DNA of 64,000 bases, from NCBI RefSeq assembly GCF_003148645.1, contig NZ_QGGP01000001.1, positions 496,001-560,000 of the forward strand, written 5' to 3'. Every line of letters begins with the position of its first letter. Within the stretch, counting starts at the first letter, position 1. Position numbers and translations under genes: made by a program. Under the pieces are notes generated by a model, which was not told the DNA's origin, searched no databases, and saw only the letters and a list, made by a program, of their open reading frames with translations. This document shows, piece by piece, positions 15,771-24,492 of this stretch. This DNA comes from Xanthomarina spongicola. Lineage in GTDB: Bacteria; Bacteroidota; Bacteroidia; Flavobacteriales; Flavobacteriaceae.

Positions 15771-17888
15771 TTACTTGTGAAGTTTTAATTGAATGCGTTT
15801 TCGTACTATATCTGCTTCCAGAACTTTTACTATAACTTGTTGATGTAAACTAACATGTGCATTTACATCACTTACAAAACTATCTGATAAATTGGACACA
15901 TGAATTAAACCACTTTCCTTGATTCCAACATCTACAAAAGCACCAAAATTGGTAATATTGTTAATAATGCCTGGAAGTAATTGTCCTTCTTGTAAATCGG
16001 TTATGGATTTAATATTTTGATTAAAGGTGAATACTTTGGCTTGCTCACGAATATCCAATCCAGGTTTTTCAAGTTCTTTAATAATATCTTGAAGTGTTGG
16101 TAATCCAACCGAATTGGTGCAATAAGGTTTTAAATCTATTTTTTGAAGTAAGGCTGAATTTCCAATTAAATCTGAAACATTCTTACCTAAATCTTTTGCC
16201 ATTTTTTCTACAATCGCATAACTTTCTGGATGTACAGCTGAATCGTCCAATGGATTTTTAGCATCTTTAATCCTTAAAAAAGCAACGCCTTGTTCAAAGG
16301 CTTTATCTCCTAAACGTGGTACTTTTTTTATATCGTTTCTGGATTTGAAGATGCCTTTTTCGGTTCTATAATTAAAAATATTTTCGGCTAATTTTGGACC
16401 AATTCCTGATACATAACTTAATAAACTGGTACTAGCTGTATTAATATTCACTCCAACAGCATTCACACAATTTTCAACAACATTATCTAATTCTTTTTGA
16501 AGCTTCGTTTGGTCTACATCGTGTTGATATTGTCCAACACCAATAGATTTGGCATCAATTTTAACCAGTTCTGCAAGAGGGTCTTGTAAACGCCTTCCTA
16601 TAGAAACAGAGCCACGAACGGTTACATCGTAATTAGGGAATTCATCACGAGCAATTTTGGAGGCCGAATAAATACTGGCTCCAGCTTCGCTTACTACAAA
16701 GACTTGAATATCGTTTTTAAATCTTATTTTTCTAATGATTGCTTCGGTTTCTCTAGAAGCAGTTCCGTTTCCAATTGCAATAGCTTCTATTTGATAAGCT
16801 TCAGAAAGCGAGCTTATTTTTTTCATGGCTCCAATGGTATCGCTTTTTGGAGGATGTGGATAAATGGTTTCGTTGTGTTTTAAATTCCCTTGGGCATCTA
16901 AACAGACTATTTTGCAACCTGTTCTAAATCCTGGATCGATTGCTAACACACGTTTTTCACCTAAAGGCGAGCCTAACAATAACTGTTTTAAGTTTTTAGC
17001 AAAAACATTAATGGCAGACTTGTCGGCTTTTTCTTTAGCGTTTTGAAGCGCTTCATTAGATAGAGATGGAAACAATAAGCGTTTATAAGCATCTTGAATG
17101 GCAATCTGTATTTGCTCTGAACAAGCATTCTTAGAACGTATGATGCGATCTTCAATTTTAGCAAGTGCTTTGTCGTTGTCAATAGAAATTTTAGATTTTA
17201 TAAAACCTTCCTTTTCGGCCCTTAAAATAGCCAACAATCTATGAGATGGAATGCGACTTAAGGCTTCTTCCCATTCAAAATAATCTCGATATTTTTGGGC
17301 ATTTTCATCGTCAACTTTCGATTTTACTACTTTGGTTGATATCATAGCAAAACGTTCTAATTGATGACGAATGTTGTTTCTAACATCTGTACGTTCGTTA
17401 ATCCATTCTGAAATAATATGTCTGGCACCTTCTAGAGCATCTTCAACAGAATCAACCTCTCCTTTTACATATTTAAAAGCAATGGATTCAATATCCGAAG
17501 CATTTTGGCTCATAATAATTTTAGCCAAAGGTTCTAAACCGTTTTTTCTAGCAGTTTCTGCTTTAGTTTTACGACTCTTTTTGAAGGGTAAGTAGAGATC
17601 TTCAAGCGTTATTAATTCTTGAGTTTTTTCAATTTTTTGTTTTAATTCTTCAGTTAAAACTTCTTGTTCTTCTAAAGCTTTTATAATGGTCGCTTTTCGT
17701 TTTTCAAGGGCTTCAAATAGTTCTTTATATTTTACGATATCTCCTATTTGAACTTCATCTAGATTACCAGTACGTTCTTTTCTATAACGTGAAATAAACG
17801 GAATGGTACAGGCTTCATTTAATAATTCGACTGTATTTTTTACTGAAGTTTCTGATAGTTTAGTTTGGGAAATTATATAGGAAATCAT
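15771..17888 (-). CDS. tex: Tex family RNA-binding protein with S1 domain
   Basis: 705 residues from the ATG at 17888. The frame extends to a TTG at 17993, but that stretch contains the terminator of the upstream gene (17921-17948), so the shorter start is chosen. Features in order: N-terminal Tex helical domain, YqgF/RNase H-like domain (VLAIDPGFRTGCKIV), helix-hairpin-helix motifs (SYVSGIGPKLAENIFNYR) and a C-terminal S1 domain (GIINNITNFGAFVDVGIKESGLIH). Tex proteins bind nucleic acid at transcription complexes and affect gene expression and stress tolerance. All domains are intact and the length is as expected. Confidence 0.93.
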   Translation of the reverse strand: MISYIISQTKLSETSVKNTVELLNEACTIPFISRYRKERTGNLDEVQIGDIVKYKELFEALEKRKATIIKALEEQEVLTEELKQKIEKTQELITLEDLYLPFKKSRKTKAETARKNGLEPLAKIIMSQNASDIESIAFKYVKGEVDSVEDALEGARHIISEWINERTDVRNNIRHQLERFAMISTKVVKSKVDDENAQKYRDYFEWEEALSRIPSHRLLAILRAEKEGFIKSKISIDNDKALAKIEDRIIRSKNACSEQIQIAIQDAYKRLLFPSLSNEALQNAKEKADKSAINVFAKNLKQLLLGSPLGEKRVLAIDPGFRTGCKIVCLDAQGNLKHNETIYPHPPKSDTIGAMKKISSLSEAYQIEAIAIGNGTASRETEAIIRKIRFKNDIQVFVVSEAGASIYSASKIARDEFPNYDVTVRGSVSIGRRLQDPLAELVKIDAKSIGVGQYQHDVDQTKLQKELDNVVENCVNAVGVNINTASTSLLSYVSGIGPKLAENIFNYRTEKGIFKSRNDIKKVPRLGDKAFEQGVAFLRIKDAKNPLDDSAVHPESYAIVEKMAKDLGKNVSDLIGNSALLQKIDLKPYCTNSVGLPTLQDIIKELEKPGLDIREQAKVFTFNQNIKSITDLQEGQLLPGIINNITNFGAFVDVGIKESGLIHVSNLSDSFVSDVNAHVSLHQQVIVKVLEADIVRKRIQLKLHK

Positions 17889-17916
17889 AAATTTATTTTG
17901 AAAGTCGAAAATACTA

Positions 17917-17948
17917 AAAAAACCTCGCAGAACATAGTCTGTGAGGTT
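17917..17948 (-). terminator. Rho-independent terminator after the NlpE-like gene
   Basis: Stem-loop AACCTCgCAGA/TCTGtGAGGTT at 17921-17948, with a T run on the reverse strand. It ends the metG-methyltransferase-NlpE operon just before tex. Confidence 0.8.
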
Positions 17949-18002
17949 TATAATATATAGTTTAAAGACTTTTTTTAATGCTTCAATAAGCAACTAATTA
18001 AG

Positions 18003-18494
18003 TTACTTAGCGTTCTCTTCTCCAGTTGATGAAATAGCTATCTGTTTTTTTAAGATATAAAAATCAGCTAATTCACCAGTCACTTTATTTCCAGATTTAT
18101 CAAGTTGAGTTAAAGTGTTTTCACCTACAAGATAAGTTGTTTCATTATCATCTGATAATAGGATTTTTTGACCATTATCTATCCATTTAATATAACCACG
18201 ACTATCGAAAACACCATCTTTTTTTCCTAAATAATTATCTTTAGAAATAAAAGTATGCCCATTAATAGTAATAGTTCTTTCTATGCCTTCACAATCGGCA
18301 CATGGAAGTGTACCTTTATAAGTTCCTTCCCAATCTAACGAGCTTTCACTTGAGTGGGAATCGATGACTACTTCTTCTTCAACGATTTCTACAATATTTT
18401 CTGAATTAGTTTCAGCATTCTTTTTTTCATTCGAATTACAACTAGTGAAGACTAATAGCACTAAAGTTGCAATGTGTATGTTTATTGCTTTCAT
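18003..18494 (-). CDS. NlpE-like copper resistance lipoprotein
   Basis: 163 residues from the ATG at 18494. The lipoprotein signal is MKAINIHIATLVLLVFTSC with lipobox VFTSC, followed by an acidic, low-complexity linker (Asn/Glu-rich). The core has WEGTYKGTLPCADCEGI, the CxxC-containing hallmark of the NlpE N-terminal domain, then the beta-barrel-like strands TITINGHTF, GYIKWIDNG and ADFYILKK. NlpE proteins sense surface contact and envelope or copper stress in enterobacteria; in Bacteroidota the role is unproven. It is last in a metG-methyltransferase-lipoprotein operon. The longer TTG start would overlap the methyltransferase and is rejected. Confidence 0.82.
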   Translation of the reverse strand: MKAINIHIATLVLLVFTSCNSNEKKNAETNSENIVEIVEEEVVIDSHSSESSLDWEGTYKGTLPCADCEGIERTITINGHTFISKDNYLGKKDGVFDSRGYIKWIDNGQKILLSDDNETTYLVGENTLTQLDKSGNKVTGELADFYILKKQIAISSTGEENAK

Positions 18495-18522
18495 AAATAA
18501 ATTAATGGTTACTTGATTAAAT

Positions 18523-19155
18523 TTAATGTCTTTTAAATAATGTATAAATATAAGGACGTTCGCCTCCAAACGGATTAATAAACGTATGATTGAAAGATGT
18601 AATAAGTTTAAAATCTGTTCCTAAATTATTTTGAAGCATCTCAACATTATAGCGTTTTAAATCTAAACCACAGCATTTTTCGGCACCATCGAGAGCAAAA
18701 ACGGCAATTAGCACATAACCATTTTTGGCAACTATTTTTTTAATAAGATTGAAATAAGCTGTTTGTTCTTTTGCTTGTAAAAAGAAATGAAGCACAGCTC
18801 TGTCAATCCATAAATCTATAGGTTCTATGTTTTGTAATTCTATAGGATTTGTTAAATCGTCTGTAATACAATTTAAGTCGTAGTTATGTGATTTTTTTAT
18901 ACGTTCTTTTAGTTTTTGTAAAGCTAAATCGCTTAAGTCGTTTGCTATTAGATTGAAGTAACCAGCATCTAATAAGGCATCGATTAAAGTCGTAGTTCCT
19001 ACACCAACATTTAAAATTCTGACATCTTTTTCAAGCTTACATGATTCAATAAGTTGCATGGTTTGAGCTGGGTTTTCTTCAAACCAACCCAATTGATTAT
19101 CGGCTTTATCATAAGCTCTGTTCCAGTGTTCTTTTAAATTTTGAGGGTTGTTCAT
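18523..19155 (-). CDS. Class I SAM-dependent methyltransferase
   Basis: 210 residues. Motif I is ILNVGVGTTTLIDALLDAGY (about residues 47-66), motif II is around LIANDLSDLAL, and LWIDRAVLHFFL corresponds to the DRAxxHF segment seen in thiopurine/tellurite-type small-molecule methyltransferases. The N-terminal HWNRAYDKADNQLGWFEENP matches the usual WDxRY..xxLPWFExxP entry of this group. Substrate unknown. It starts 3 bp after the metG stop, so expression is coupled. Confidence 0.85.
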   Translation of the reverse strand: MNNPQNLKEHWNRAYDKADNQLGWFEENPAQTMQLIESCKLEKDVRILNVGVGTTTLIDALLDAGYFNLIANDLSDLALQKLKERIKKSHNYDLNCITDDLTNPIELQNIEPIDLWIDRAVLHFFLQAKEQTAYFNLIKKIVAKNGYVLIAVFALDGAEKCCGLDLKRYNVEMLQNNLGTDFKLITSFNHTFINPFGGERPYIYTLFKRH

Positions 19156-19158
19156 TTG

Positions 19159-21288
19159 CTAACTAATATGCAATCCGTTATTAACTGAAGCATCATCAGG
19201 ATTTACAAACACCAATTTTCCTTCTGGAGTTTCCGTCATTAAAATCATCCCTTGACTTTCCACACCACGTAAGGCTCTTGGAGCCAAATTGACTAAAACA
19301 GTTACTTTTTTTCCAACTACTTCTTCTGGAGTGAAACTTTCGGCAATGCCTGAAACTATAGTTCTAACATCGATTCCTGTATCAACTTTTAATACTAAAA
19401 GCTTTTTAGCTTTTGGCATTTTTTCAGCTTCCAAAATAGTTCCAACTCTAATGTCTAATTTGGTAAAATCATCAAATGTAATTTCTTCTTTTTGAGGTTC
19501 TACTGTTTTGTTGGCTGCTTCATTAGCTTTTTTAGTGGCCAATAATTTATCTACTTGAGCTTGAACGGTTTCATCTTCAATTTTAGAAAATAATAATTCT
19601 GCTTTTCCTATTTTATGTCCAACTGGCAAAAGGATGTCTTTTGATGATATGTCGTTCCAACTTAGAGCGTCATTGCGAGACTCATTTTTTTGAGTCGTGG
19701 CAATCTCTTTGTTTGAGGAGATAACCACTTCGCTTTGCTTCTCGATATGACATAATCCTAAAATATCTTTTAATTTATTGGAAGTAAACGGTAAAAACGG
19801 TTCGCTTAAAGTGGCTAAAGCTGAAGCAATTTGTAAGGCAACAAACATAATGGTTTGCGTTCTGGCTTCGTCTTCTTTAATCACTTTCCAAGGCTCTTCG
19901 TCAGCTAAATATTTATTTCCAAGTCTGGCTAAATTCATTAATTCCTGACCAGCTTCACGAAACCTATATCGTTCTATTGAGCTTGAAATTACTGCTGGAT
20001 AAGCTTTAACCGTTGCTAAAGTTTCTTCGTCTATTTGAGAGAATTCAGATGGGCTTGGAACAATTCCGTTGTAGTATTTATTGGTTAAAACCACCACACG
20101 ATTGATGAAATTTCCAAAAATAGCTACTAGCTCGTTGTTGTTTCTTGCTTGGAAATCTTTCCAAGTAAAATCGTTATCCTTTGTTTCTGGAGCATTAGCT
20201 GTTAAAGCATAACGCATTACGTCTTGCTGATTTGGAAAATCTTCCAAATATTCTGGCAACCAAACAGCCCAGTTTTTAGAGGTTGATAATTTGTTTCCTT
20301 CTAAATTTAAAAACTCGTTTGCAGGCACGTTATCTGGTAAAATATATGAGCCTTCAGCTTTTAACATGGCTGGAAAAATAATGCAGTGAAATACAATATT
20401 ATCTTTCCCTATAAAATGCACTAGTTTGGTGTCTTTGTCTTTCCAATATGGTTCCCAATCTTTCCCTTCGCGTTCTGCCCATTCTTTGGTTGCAGAAATG
20501 TATCCAATTGGTGCATCGAACCACACATATAGCACTTTGCCTTCAGCATCTGGAAGTGGCACAGGAATTCCCCAATCTAAATCTCTGGTTACTGCTCTTG
20601 GTCGTAAACCATCGTCAATCCATGATTTTACTTGTCCATAAACATTAGGTTTCCAGTCTTTTTTATGACCTTTTAAAATCCACTCTTTTAAAAAGGCTTC
20701 ATGTTTATCTAAAGGTAAAAACCAGTGTTTTGTTTGTTTTAAAGTTGGTACATTGCCTGTTATAGCAGACTTCGGATTAATTAAATCTGTAGCATTGTGG
20801 CTTGTTCCACATTTTTCACATTGGTCGCCATAACTTTCTTCATTACCACATTTTGGGCAGGTTCCAACAACAAATCTATCAGCTAAGAACTGATTGGCTT
20901 CTTCATCGTACAATTGCTCTGTTACTTCTTCAATAAATTCGCCTTTATTGTATAAGGTTGTGAAGAATTCTGAAGCTGTATCATGATGAATTTTCGCAGT
21001 AGTTCTAGAATAATTATCTAATGAGATACCAAAATCTTCAAACGATTTTTTGATAATTGCATGATATTTATCAACAATATCCTGTGGTGAAACACCTTCC
21101 TTTTTCGCTTTAATAGTAATAGGAACACCATGCTCATCACTTCCACAAATAAAAGCAACATCGTTTCCTGTTAATCTTAAATAGCGAGCGTAAATATCTG
21201 CTGGCACATAAACACCTGCAAGATGTCCAATATGTATTGGTCCATTTGTGTAGGGTAAAGCAGCTGTTATGGTATATCTTTTTGACAT
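19159..21288 (-). CDS. metG: Methionyl-tRNA synthetase with C-terminal tRNA-binding domain
   Basis: 709 residues from the ATG at 21288, preferred over the ATG at 21324 because a -7 element (21312-21319) sits inside the longer version. Class I signatures: PIHIGHLAG and the KMSKS equivalent KLSTSK. The zinc knuckle is [18 protein letters not shown]. Anticodon-binding helices follow, then a C-terminal EMAP-II/Trbp-like domain ([19 protein letters not shown]). Residues about 513-540 are unusual: they are encoded by an 83 bp palindromic repeat inserted in frame between the anticodon-binding domain and the LLPVGHKIG linker. The core enzyme looks unaffected. It heads an operon with the methyltransferase and the lipoprotein. 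Confidence 0.95.
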   Translation of the reverse strand: MSKRYTITAALPYTNGPIHIGHLAGVYVPADIYARYLRLTGNDVAFICGSDEHGVPITIKAKKEGVSPQDIVDKYHAIIKKSFEDFGISLDNYSRTTAKIHHDTASEFFTTLYNKGEFIEEVTEQLYDEEANQFLADRFVVGTCPKCGNEESYGDQCEKCGTSHNATDLINPKSAITGNVPTLKQTKHWFLPLDKHEAFLKEWILKGHKKDWKPNVYGQVKSWIDDGLRPRAVTRDLDWGIPVPLPDAEGKVLYVWFDAPIGYISATKEWAEREGKDWEPYWKDKDTKLVHFIGKDNIVFHCIIFPAMLKAEGSYILPDNVPANEFLNLEGNKLSTSKNWAVWLPEYLEDFPNQQDVMRYALTANAPETKDNDFTWKDFQARNNNELVAIFGNFINRVVVLTNKYYNGIVPSPSEFSQIDEETLATVKAYPAVISSSIERYRFREAGQELMNLARLGNKYLADEEPWKVIKEDEARTQTIMFVALQIASALATLSEPFLPFTSNKLKDILGLCHIEKQSEVVISSNKEIATTQKNESRNDALSWNDISSKDILLPVGHKIGKAELLFSKIEDETVQAQVDKLLATKKANEAANKTVEPQKEEITFDDFTKLDIRVGTILEAEKMPKAKKLLVLKVDTGIDVRTIVSGIAESFTPEEVVGKKVTVLVNLAPRALRGVESQGMILMTETPEGKLVFVNPDDASVNNGLHIS
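19669..19751. repeat. Palindromic repeat element inserted in frame in metG
   Basis: Outer arms GTCATTGCGAG and CTCGATATGAC pair at 9 of 11 positions. Inside are two hairpins: GACTCA-T6-TGAGTC (19679-19696) and GTGGCAATCTC with GAGATAACCAC, pairing at 9 of 11 positions. Ends of this type (GTCATTGCGAG ... GCAATCTC) occur in dispersed intergenic repeats of flavobacteria. Here it is read through as about 28 codons. Confidence 0.75.
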
Positions 21289-21311
21289 TATTAGAACTTT
21301 TTTTGAATCCA

Positions 21312-21319
21312 CAAAAGTA
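21312..21319 (-). promoter_or_regulatory. -7 promoter element of metG
   Basis: TACTTTTG on the reverse strand matches TAnnTTTG and lies 23 bp before the ATG at 21288. It helps fix the metG start. A divergent TACTTTTA (21350-21357) serves the LD-carboxypeptidase gene. Confidence 0.5.
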
Positions 21320-21362
21320 CACATTTTAAGAGCGAATTAGAAAAAAAATGTACTTTTACAAT

Positions 21363-22379
21363 ATGACAAAAAAGACCTTACTTTTAAGCTTATTCAGTCT
21401 GATATTTTTCTTCGAAGAAAATAATCTATCTGCACAAGAAACACTAACATATAAAACACAAGTTTTGATACAGCCTCCATATTTAAAAGCTGGCGACACA
21501 GTTGCCATTGTAGCACCTTCAGGAATATTAAAAAATAAAACTGGCGAAGTACAACAAGCTGAAAATTTACTTAAAAGTTGGGGATTGAACGTGGTTGTTG
21601 GAAAACATGTGTTTAGTCAAGACAATCATTTTGCTGGAACAGATGATGAACGTTATGAAGATTTCCAAAAAGCTATGGACGATCCATCTATAAGTGCTAT
21701 TTGGTGTGCTCGTGGAGGTTATGGGACTGTTAGAATTTTAGATAAATTAAACTTTTCTATGTTTAGAGAAAACCCTAAATGGTTGATAGGATATAGCGAT
21801 ATTACAGCTTTGCACAATCAATTTCATAACGAAGGTTTTGAAACCATACATGCTTTAATGTGTACTAGTTTAACAGATAATCTTGACAATATTTCAGAAT
21901 CCATTTCAACATTTAAAGATGCTATTTTTGGGGAGCCTTTAAGCTACACACTAAAAGGAACAGATTATAATCGAGTTGGAACAATTAAAGCACCTTTGGT
22001 TGGTGGAAATTTAACCATGTTACATACCATGTTGGGTTCTAAAACGAGTATTGATACCAGTGGTAAAATATTGTTTATTGAAGAAATAGGTGAATATAAG
22101 TATCATATTGACAGAATGTTACAAAGTTTAAAACGAGCAGGTTATTTTGATAATTGTGCAGGTGTTTTGGTTGGAGACATGAGTAAAATGCGTAAAAACA
22201 CAACTCTTTGGGGAACATCAATAGAACAACTTATTTTAGATGCGCTTGCAGACTATAATTTCCCAATTGCATTTAATATGCCAGCTGGACATGAAAAAGA
22301 TAATCGCGCAATGATATTTGGAAGAACAATTGATATGACTGTTGAGAAGGATAAAACGGTTGTAGTTTTTGAAAAATAA
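21363..22379 (+). CDS. LD-carboxypeptidase (peptidase family S66)
   Basis: 338 residues from the ATG at 21363; the upstream ATG at 21348 overlaps the -7 element. A signal peptide (MTKKTLLLSLFSLIFFF...LSA) directs export. The family S66 landmarks are all present: IVAPSGILKNK, the nucleophile region LIGYSDITALH (Ser), ARGGYGTVRIL, FIEEIGEYKYHIDRML (Glu) and NMPAGHEKDN (His). The Ser-Glu-His triad therefore appears complete. Enzymes of this family remove the terminal D-alanine from murein tetrapeptides for recycling; with a signal peptide, this one probably acts in the periplasm. It is divergent from metG. Confidence 0.9.
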   Translation: MTKKTLLLSLFSLIFFFEENNLSAQETLTYKTQVLIQPPYLKAGDTVAIVAPSGILKNKTGEVQQAENLLKSWGLNVVVGKHVFSQDNHFAGTDDERYEDFQKAMDDPSISAIWCARGGYGTVRILDKLNFSMFRENPKWLIGYSDITALHNQFHNEGFETIHALMCTSLTDNLDNISESISTFKDAIFGEPLSYTLKGTDYNRVGTIKAPLVGGNLTMLHTMLGSKTSIDTSGKILFIEEIGEYKYHIDRMLQSLKRAGYFDNCAGVLVGDMSKMRKNTTLWGTSIEQLILDALADYNFPIAFNMPAGHEKDNRAMIFGRTIDMTVEKDKTVVVFEK

Positions 22380-22587
22380 AAAAGGACTTTCTATAAAATC
22401 TAAAATGAATGTATAGGATTTATTAATTGATCAATTCAATATTCTTCTAATTTAAGAGTGTAGTTCATCGATAAAAGTAAGAAAAAGCTTTCAAAAATAA
22501 TATTTTTAATGCAACTCAACGAATAAATTGTTTTATAATCGACAATCCTTATTACCTTATAATTAAATAACCCAAAATCTACAAATT

Positions 22588-23163
22588 ATGAAAAAACTTA
22601 CTAGTGTTATGGCTGTATTGTTCTTATCGGTTCTTATAGGTTGTTCAAGTGAACAATTAGATGACCAACAATACAATCAAAAAAAGAAAATTAAAAGTCA
22701 AGAATTAGAATTACCTGATTTAAATCCTAATACAAATACAGGAGGACATTGTGTTTATACAAGTCTTATAGCTGGTCAGCATCATACTGCTGGAGCTGTA
22801 ACTATAGATGTTGTTGGTAATAACTTAATAGTAACTTATACCACAAATGAAGATTGGACTCTAGGCACAACTCATTTAAGCATTGGAGTATGTGAAGAAG
22901 GTTGGGTGCCAACAACAGGTTCTGGTAATCCACAAATTGGACATTTTGAATTTACAGAACCTTATTATGAATCACCACATCAAGTGGTATATATCATTCC
23001 AATAACAGATATTGGAGATAATTACTGCTTTGCTGCTCATGCAGAAGTTGAAGGGCCTACTGGTGGAGAAACAGCTTGGGCTGAAGGTTCAGGGTTTTCT
23101 GGTAATAGCTGGGCAATGTATTCAGAATTTAATTTATCTAGTTGTAATACTTCTCAAGGTTAA
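22588..23163 (+). CDS. Lipoprotein of unknown function
   Basis: 191 residues. The signal MKKLTSVMAVLFLSVLIGC ends in lipobox LIGC, followed by Ser-Ser-Glu, a sequence compatible with outer-membrane retention, though flavobacterial surface signals vary. A charged linker (residues 20-45) precedes a beta-rich domain rich in aromatic residues and glycine, with cysteines at HCVYTS, IGVCEEG, DNYCFAAHAEV and SSCNTS that may form disulfides. I do not recognise a named family. The single-gene unit has a 208 bp upstream region and a strong terminator (23197-23230). Confidence 0.78.
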   Translation: MKKLTSVMAVLFLSVLIGCSSEQLDDQQYNQKKKIKSQELELPDLNPNTNTGGHCVYTSLIAGQHHTAGAVTIDVVGNNLIVTYTTNEDWTLGTTHLSIGVCEEGWVPTTGSGNPQIGHFEFTEPYYESPHQVVYIIPITDIGDNYCFAAHAEVEGPTGGETAWAEGSGFSGNSWAMYSEFNLSSCNTSQG

Positions 23164-23196
23164 TTAACCAGAGATTGGTTTACAGTTATCAATTAT

Positions 23197-23230
23197 AGCT
23201 GAGCAAGATATTCTTGTTCAGCTTTTTTTA
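23197..23230 (+). terminator. Terminator of the lipoprotein gene
   Basis: AGCTGAgCAAGA-TAT-TCTTGtTCAGCT stem-loop followed by T7. Confidence 0.88.
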
Positions 23231-23279
23231 TATAAATAGTTTTAAATGAAATGTTTTAAAGGAGTAAAAGTTATGATAA

Positions 23280-23633
23280 TTATAACAATCGCTTCTGAAA
23301 TATATAAAATAATATAGCTCCTAAAAAATAGAGAAATACATCTATAGGGTCTCCAGTATATCGCGTGTTGAGTTTTGGCATAAGCCACTCAAAATAAATA
23401 GCGTAATAAGTTGTCATAATTAAAATGATGCTTAAAGGAGCGTAAATAGCATCTGTTTTTTTTATAAATCGAAGGATTGCCAGACTTAGACTTAATACAA
23501 TAGGCATACAAAGAAAATCATTTACATAAGAATAAATCCATGACGGAAGTGGCAATGCCAATCTGCTTGCAAAATATATAAACAAAGCAATTAAACAGAA
23601 AACTAAAAAGATAGGATTTTTTAAAATTTTCAT
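23280..23633 (-). CDS. Small four-helix membrane protein of unknown function
   Basis: 117 residues from the ATG at 23633. The frame runs 20 residues further, but this ATG overlaps the stop of the upstream zinc-ribbon gene by 4 bp (ATGA), the usual coupling. Four hydrophobic helices are predicted with little soluble sequence. YFEWLMPKLNTRYTGDP suggests a conserved loop. I recognise no named family. It probably works with, or is simply co-expressed with, the upstream zinc-ribbon membrane protein. Confidence 0.65.
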   Translation of the reverse strand: MKILKNPIFLVFCLIALFIYFASRLALPLPSWIYSYVNDFLCMPIVLSLSLAILRFIKKTDAIYAPLSIILIMTTYYAIYFEWLMPKLNTRYTGDPIDVFLYFLGAILFYIFQKRLL

Positions 23634-23926
23634 GCGACAATAGCTGAAATTAACCAAGCAATAAACATTCCAATAGCCATAAATACAAGCCAAATAGAAC
23701 GAATGATTTTGGCGCTAATTCGGACTAAAAAATACCGATGATTAACATATTTTTCAAAAAAAGAAGGTTCCTTTTCTATAGATTTAGCTTGTTTTAAGCG
23801 TTCCTCTTCTTGTTTTTTAAAAGCTAATTCACGTCTTATTTTATAGGAAAGTACGGTTTTACATTCTTCGCAATAATCTCTATTCGTATTATAAACACCA
23901 CAATTAGGACATTTAATGGTAGCCAT
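23630..23926 (-). CDS. Zinc-ribbon membrane protein of unknown function
   Basis: 98 residues. The N-terminal rubredoxin-like zinc ribbon is IKCPNCGVYNTNRDYCEECKT (two CxxC pairs). It is followed by a charged helix rich in Lys, Glu and Arg (residues 28-50) and a C-terminal transmembrane helix (about 76-96). This domain layout is found in small bacterial membrane-tethered zinc-ribbon proteins; function unknown. Coupled by 4 bp overlap to the next membrane gene. Confidence 0.72.
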   Translation of the reverse strand: MATIKCPNCGVYNTNRDYCEECKTVLSYKIRRELAFKKQEEERLKQAKSIEKEPSFFEKYVNHRYFLVRISAKIIRSIWLVFMAIGMFIAWLISAIVA

Positions 23927-24036
23927 GTTACTGGTTCTTTAATTAATTTACAAAAGTACCACTTATTGAATGAATTTTTTGATTGAATTAACCTTAAACA
24001 TTGTTAAATGGCTAAGAGTTGGTTATCTTTAATTTA

Positions 24037-24044
24037 TAAATTTG
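24037..24044 (+). promoter_or_regulatory. -7 promoter element of yraN
   Basis: TAAATTTG, a full consensus match, 30 bp before the ATG. The transcript would start almost exactly at the palindromic repeat at 24051, so that repeat forms the 5' leader. Confidence 0.5.
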
Positions 24045-24050
24045 CAGGAA

Positions 24051-24073
24051 GAGATTCCTGCTTGCGCAGGAAT
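24051..24073 (+). repeat. 23 bp palindromic repeat in the yraN leader
   Basis: GAGATTCCTGCTTGCGCAGGAAT (read as GAGATTCCTGC, then TTGCGCAGGAAT) folds into an 8 bp stem ATTCCTGC/GCAGGAAT. It ends 1 bp before the start codon. A related copy lies inverted after the gene at 24440-24462. Confidence 0.75.
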
Positions 24074-24074
24074 T

Positions 24075-24440
24075 ATGGCACAACACAACGAACTTGGAGA
24101 ATGGGGAGAACAATTTGCTACTGAATACCTTGTAAAAAAAGGCTATGATATTTTAGAGCGAAATTATTTTTATGATCGAGCTGAAGTAGACATTATTGCT
24201 AAATCTAAAGAAGGGAATTGCATTGTTTGTGTTGAGGTAAAAACTAGAAATTCTGATATGTTTGGCGATCCACAAAGTTTTGTAAGCAAAGGGAAAATCA
24301 AGCTTCTAGTAAAAGCTATGGATGCTTATTTAATTGAAAAAGATATTTCATTTGAAACACGTTTTGATATTATAGCAATTATAAAAAACAAATCTACAGA
24401 AGAACTCATACATTATGAAAATGCGTTTTATCACTTTTAA
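24075..24440 (+). CDS. yraN: YraN/UPF0102 family putative endonuclease
   Basis: 121 residues from the ATG at 24075; the TTG start 33 bp upstream would translate the repeat and the -7 element, so it is rejected. Motifs: GEWGEQFATEYLVKKGYDILERN, AEVDIIAKSKEG and CVEVKTRNSD correspond to the ExnD-ExK nuclease core of this Holliday-junction-resolvase-like family. Cellular role is unproven; recombination or RNase HII-linked repair has been suggested from gene context elsewhere. The gene is bracketed by inverted copies of the same small repeat. Confidence 0.9.
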   Translation: MAQHNELGEWGEQFATEYLVKKGYDILERNYFYDRAEVDIIAKSKEGNCIVCVEVKTRNSDMFGDPQSFVSKGKIKLLVKAMDAYLIEKDISFETRFDIIAIIKNKSTEELIHYENAFYHF

Positions 24441-24489
24441 TTCCTGTGAAAAAGGGAATCTCATCCAAATACAAAAGAGGGAATCTCAT
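24440..24489 (-). repeat. Inverted copies of the 23 bp repeat after yraN
   Basis: 24440-24462 read on the reverse strand gives GAGATTCCCTTTTTCACAGGAAT, matching the copy at 24051 at both ends with a changed loop. A further partial copy (GAGATTCCCTCT on the reverse strand) lies at 24476-24489. Together they fill the convergent gap between yraN and mfd. Confidence 0.7.
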
Positions 24490-24492
24490 TTG

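Noticed and set aside
18495-18569. Longer N-terminus for the NlpE-like lipoprotein
   Set aside because: Needs a TTG start inside the methyltransferase gene and would bury the lipoprotein signal.
22425-22436. Perfect palindrome AATTGATCAATT upstream of the lipoprotein gene
   Set aside because: Short, AT-rich and without a spacer or nearby promoter match; could be chance in such low-GC DNA.
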